DNA of 64,000 nt from contig OX637402.1 in the NCBI GenBank assembly GCA_951799425.1, forward strand, positions 32,022,492 through 32,086,491, in the 5' to 3' direction. Origin of the DNA: Ilex aquifolium (Eukaryota; Streptophyta; Magnoliopsida; Aquifoliales; Aquifoliaceae). Position numbers and translations under genes: made by a program. The notes below the pieces were generated by a model. The model saw nothing but the letters and a program-made list of their open reading frames with translations. It had not been told where the DNA came from and searched no databases. Position 1 is the first letter of the stretch. Every line of letters starts with the position of its first letter. Positions 60,621 through 64,000 of this stretch are shown here, piece after piece.

Positions 60621-62571
60621 GTTAACTTCCTCTCCTCTCCTCACACCACACAGATACACGAGAATAGATTATCTCCATATGTCTATGTATGTGAATATGT
60701 AAGCTTAGGTATGTATGTATAGGCTGATACGGATGTGTATACATATGGTAGGTTTTTAATCAGATCGCATAACGGGTAGGTTCAATTCTTATATATGCTT
60801 CTTCTGAAACCCTTTTAATTCCCCTAATTGATTTGTTGATTGTGAATAGTTCCATGTGCTTGTTCACTTCAATCTATCTAATTTCCATGTTGTTCTGAGT
60901 AAGCTCTATGTGACTAGTTTGATCTGAGTGTTTGTTTTGGTCAGTTTTAATCTTCTTATTTGCTATCTATCGTGATTGTAGTTGTTAGGATCATTCCTTT
61001 GGATGCTCCAGGAAAAGGAGTTGCTAATAGATTCAATAAGGTGGCTCTGAAATGCCTTCTATGTGGTGGTACTCAATTTGACTTCTTAACCGTACCCACA
61101 TGCTATGGTTGCTATATTATACTTTCTTGTATTGCAAATTTTGGTGAATATTAACTAGTGCTTTCTCTCTTCGTGAACTTTGGCCATAAGTAGTGCAAAA
61201 TCATTCGTTAGATTAATTAACATACTGGCTGACTACAGTGGATCCCTAGCTGTTACTGGTGTGGGTTATGAATCTCCCTTAGTAAATTAGGACGTAACTT
61301 TCTAATGCAATTCGCTATGGGATCTTCTAGGGGCATTTTTATGCGAGGGTTGGCTTATTAGTCTACATAGAATTTTCTCCATGGGTGCAGTTAAAATGTG
61401 GAAAGAGCATTGATGTTACGACATGATTTTCAACAGAACCTTAAACATTCATAATTTAGAAATTGATGGCGCTGCTGGAAGATTGGAAGAGTTAATTGCT
61501 AATTTGATATTGGGGGGATTTATTTTCCCAAAGGATAGGAAAAATTTTGAGCTTGAAAAGACTAAACACTGCTGACAATTTGCTACATTATTACAAGAAA
61601 AATGTTGTAAGTCGTGTGCACAATTTTGGCTATTGTGTGCTAATAAACACAAAACACTGCTAAAAGAAGTGCAATTTCCGTATCTCAGACACTACCACTG
61701 CCTTGACAATCCTGACTAGCGATTTACAGCCCACTGATAGTGTATACAGTTCACAAGTATCAATTTTAGACACATTCACCTTTTTTTGAACAATCATTGA
61801 CAAGTGGTCAACAGCGATTGATAACTGGAGTGTGACTTTTTCATAGCAAGTAGAGAAGTTTAATTAACAAAAACCAAATTTGTGGAAGTAAAACTTATAT
61901 TGATGTAACAACAGTTATTCTAGTTTTTTTTTTTTTTTCTTGCTAACAAGGAGGTTTCATGCGTCTCAGAGCACTTGCTTAGTCCTCCCAGTCACAAGCA
62001 GTCTCCTGTCCCTTATACATTGCGTAGTTAGCAGACAAATTCCAAGGGATCATCCCACAGAGAAAACTCAAACTCAAGATGTCTAGTTCTTAAAGTGGAT
62101 TTCTGTTTTACTTGCCTACCCCTTGCTGTTAAGATTTACTTTAGGTATCCCATTTTATTGATTGTTGTGTAGTGTATAAGGCCGTAGGTATATATTGTTA
62201 CTCAACTTACTTATATATGAAAGTTGCATTTATTTGTTGCTGTGGTAGTGTCCTAATTGTTTAGATCTTCCATGCTGGTGTGCCTTTTTTTTTTCCTCGG
62301 TAAGCAGCGTGCCCTTCTTTATTGCATAGATGTTTGTACATTTTCCTAATATTGTATCTGGGCCTCTTGTCTTTGATTTTCCACCTTCTACCTTTTATTG
62401 CTGCCCCTCCCTTTTGCCGTACAGCCTACATCGAGGATTTTCTGTGATAGTTTCTTTTTTAATAGCTTTTTCTAAGAGAGATCCATGGGCAGCAAATAAA
62501 AAGCTGTTTTATGTAATTTGTTCAAGTTTTCTCAATTCTTATTGTATGATTTTTCTTTTTCTATAGGAACA

Positions 62572-64000
62572 ATGATTAAATTGTTTAAAGTCAAAGAGAA
62601 GCAGAGGGAACTTGCTGAAAATGCCAATGGGAAGCCATCAGTCAAGAAGCAAAGTGCTGGAGAACTTCGTCTTCATAAAGGTTTTTTTTTTCTTTTCTGT
62701 TGTGAAAGTTTTTCTACTGTTTCCTTATAGTTCTATGCATAAACAAGTTTATATCTCATTTGTGGTTACGCCTTTTTGCACTCATGGAAATTCTTTGTTT
62801 TGATGTAATTTCAAAAATAAGAGAATCATTGCAATTGTCAAGTCAAAAAAAAAAAAAAGAGGAGAAAACTTTACGGTTTAAGTCATAGAGTATATCTGTC
62901 TAAATATACTATCATGGGCTGCCAGGGCTGGTGATTAATTCAATTATCATGTTTTCTCTTGCTATTGCTGTGATAAGGCAACTCCCTTCAGCTCTGGGTT
63001 GGGTAGATGTGGAATTGACACGTGGGCTGGCCATGTAGGGGTGGAAATGAGACTGCCACATTATGTTGCGTGATGTCCCTTGTTCTCATAGCTGTCACAC
63101 ATGTAAGATGTAACAGTCATTAAATTGCTGCTTATGATAGTGATGATATTGTAAGGAAAAAGGACAAGGTTATTTGGGATGAGAGCCACAGCATGGGGAA
63201 TGAATTTTGCATGTTGAGTGGATATTGTTTGAAATCTCAAGTACTTGCCTAATGTTTGGTGTCATTAAGGTTGAGATTTTCAGAAAAAGAGCGTACCACA
63301 ACCATTTTCCTTACATGCTTAAAAGGATGCGAAAGACAGTGATCTTACCTACTCTGATTTTGGTCCATTTTACAACGTAAATCGCCACGGTCATCAACTG
63401 CCTACTTGCAATTTTCTTTTCTTGCCGTAATTCTCAAGCAGTTATGTAATCTTTGATTGTTAATATTGATCTTAGATTTCTGTTTTTTATATTGAAAGGT
63501 ATTATATTGACATTTTTTGGTGTTTCCTTCTATTGTAGATATAAGTGAACTAAACCTACCTAAAACATGTAGCATATCATTCCCCAATGGCAAGGATGAT
63601 CTGATGAACTTCGAAGTCACCATTCGGCCTGATGAAGGATTTTATTTGTAAATATCCTACCACATGCTAGTATTCTTTCTTTTGTTCAATTGAGTTAATT
63701 TGTCGTCATCCCTTAGCATATGGCCTGTTGATATGACTAGGATGATAGTTTTCGTTGTTTTGTAACTCGTTATGAAATTTACTTTAACATCTAATTCAAT
63801 GCCTGTTTCCAGAGGTGGAACGTTTTTGTTTTCCTTCCAAATTTCTCCTATTTATCCTCATGAAGCACCAAAGGTCAAATGCAAGACCAAGGTAGACCAC
63901 TTTTTTGTTTGTCAACTTTGTGAATTGATTTATTTTGAAATAAACGGCCAATTATTGTTGTGAAGAGATGGTTACGCAGGTTTATCATCCCAATATTGAC
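62572..64000 (+). CDS. RCE1: RUB/NEDD8-conjugating enzyme E2 (UBC12 type), 3' end beyond window
   Basis: Exons seen: 62572-62680, 63539-63647, 63813-63891 and 63980 to the window end, all in phase at GT-AG junctions. The protein begins [20 protein letters not shown], then [73 protein letters not shown] and VYHPNID. The short N-terminal [11 protein letters not shown] extension before the UBC fold is diagnostic for UBC12-type enzymes; it docks on the RUB E1 (AXR1-ECR1). The enzyme transfers RUB1/NEDD8 to cullins with RBX1, activating CRL ubiquitin ligases (including auxin signalling). The catalytic Cys and C-terminal half lie beyond base 64000. The GGPPS neighbour supports orthology to Arabidopsis RCE1 (At4g36800). 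Confidence 0.95.

Noticed and set aside
61449..62566. Short frames on both strands between the RCE1 leader exon and its ATG
   Set aside because: They fall in the predicted 5'UTR intron of RCE1 and lack any family resemblance.

Overview
This window is nuclear DNA from a eudicot plant. Long AT-rich intergenic stretches separate genes with GT-AG introns. The gene families are plant-type: P-class PPR, GATL, plant ELO-like, thaumatin-like, NAC and plastid GGPPS. A nuclear tRNA-Asp gene and several plant transposon types are also present. The species cannot be named from the sequence alone.

Layout. At 1-1443 is the 3' part of a PPR gene (+). At 2637-4230 is a long, almost completely palindromic Mutator-like element with a 10-bp target duplication. 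At 7035-9482 is a PIF/Harbinger element, flanked by TTA on both sides, that carries only a broken Myb-like ORF1. Host genes then follow: a GATL-type GT8 glycosyltransferase (-, 10387-11487), a membrane-anchored RMA-type RING E3 (-, 18274-18993, with a 5'UTR intron), an ELO-like protein lacking the HxxHH box (+, 21091-21990), a two-exon thaumatin-like protein (+, 25711-27292), a small secreted proline-rich protein (-, 29228-29530), a six-exon SAP30-like protein of the AFR1/AFR2 type (-, 31479-34599), a five-exon atypical NAC factor (-, 38989-42454), a nine-exon METTL4-like MT-A70 methyltransferase (+, 46472-50438), tRNA-Asp(GTC) (52402-52473), a single-exon plastid geranylgeranyl diphosphate synthase (-, 54917-56044) and the 5' part of the RUB/NEDD8-conjugating E2 RCE1 (+, 62572 to the window end). 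I assembled the exons by hand. Every multi-exon model that lies wholly inside the window keeps its reading frame through all junctions.

The genes do not form a pathway. Their order is old: PPR-GATL1-RING-thaumatin-SAP30-METTL4 matches my recollection of Arabidopsis At1g19290-At1g19340, and ELO/GGPPS/RCE1 matches At4g36800-At4g36830. The window therefore looks like a less rearranged ancestral segment.

The intergenic space is rich in small mobile elements. These include a tRNA-derived SINE family (at least five copies, one with a perfect 12-bp target duplication), a 344-bp poly(A)-tailed retroposon of dimeric structure with a 13-bp target duplication just upstream of GGPPS, several inverted-repeat elements, a probable solo LTR, and several tandem duplications (320 bp, 160 bp, 77 bp, 76 bp). 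The elements least likely to be described already are the giant palindrome, the ORF1-only Harbinger derivative and the dimeric retroposon.
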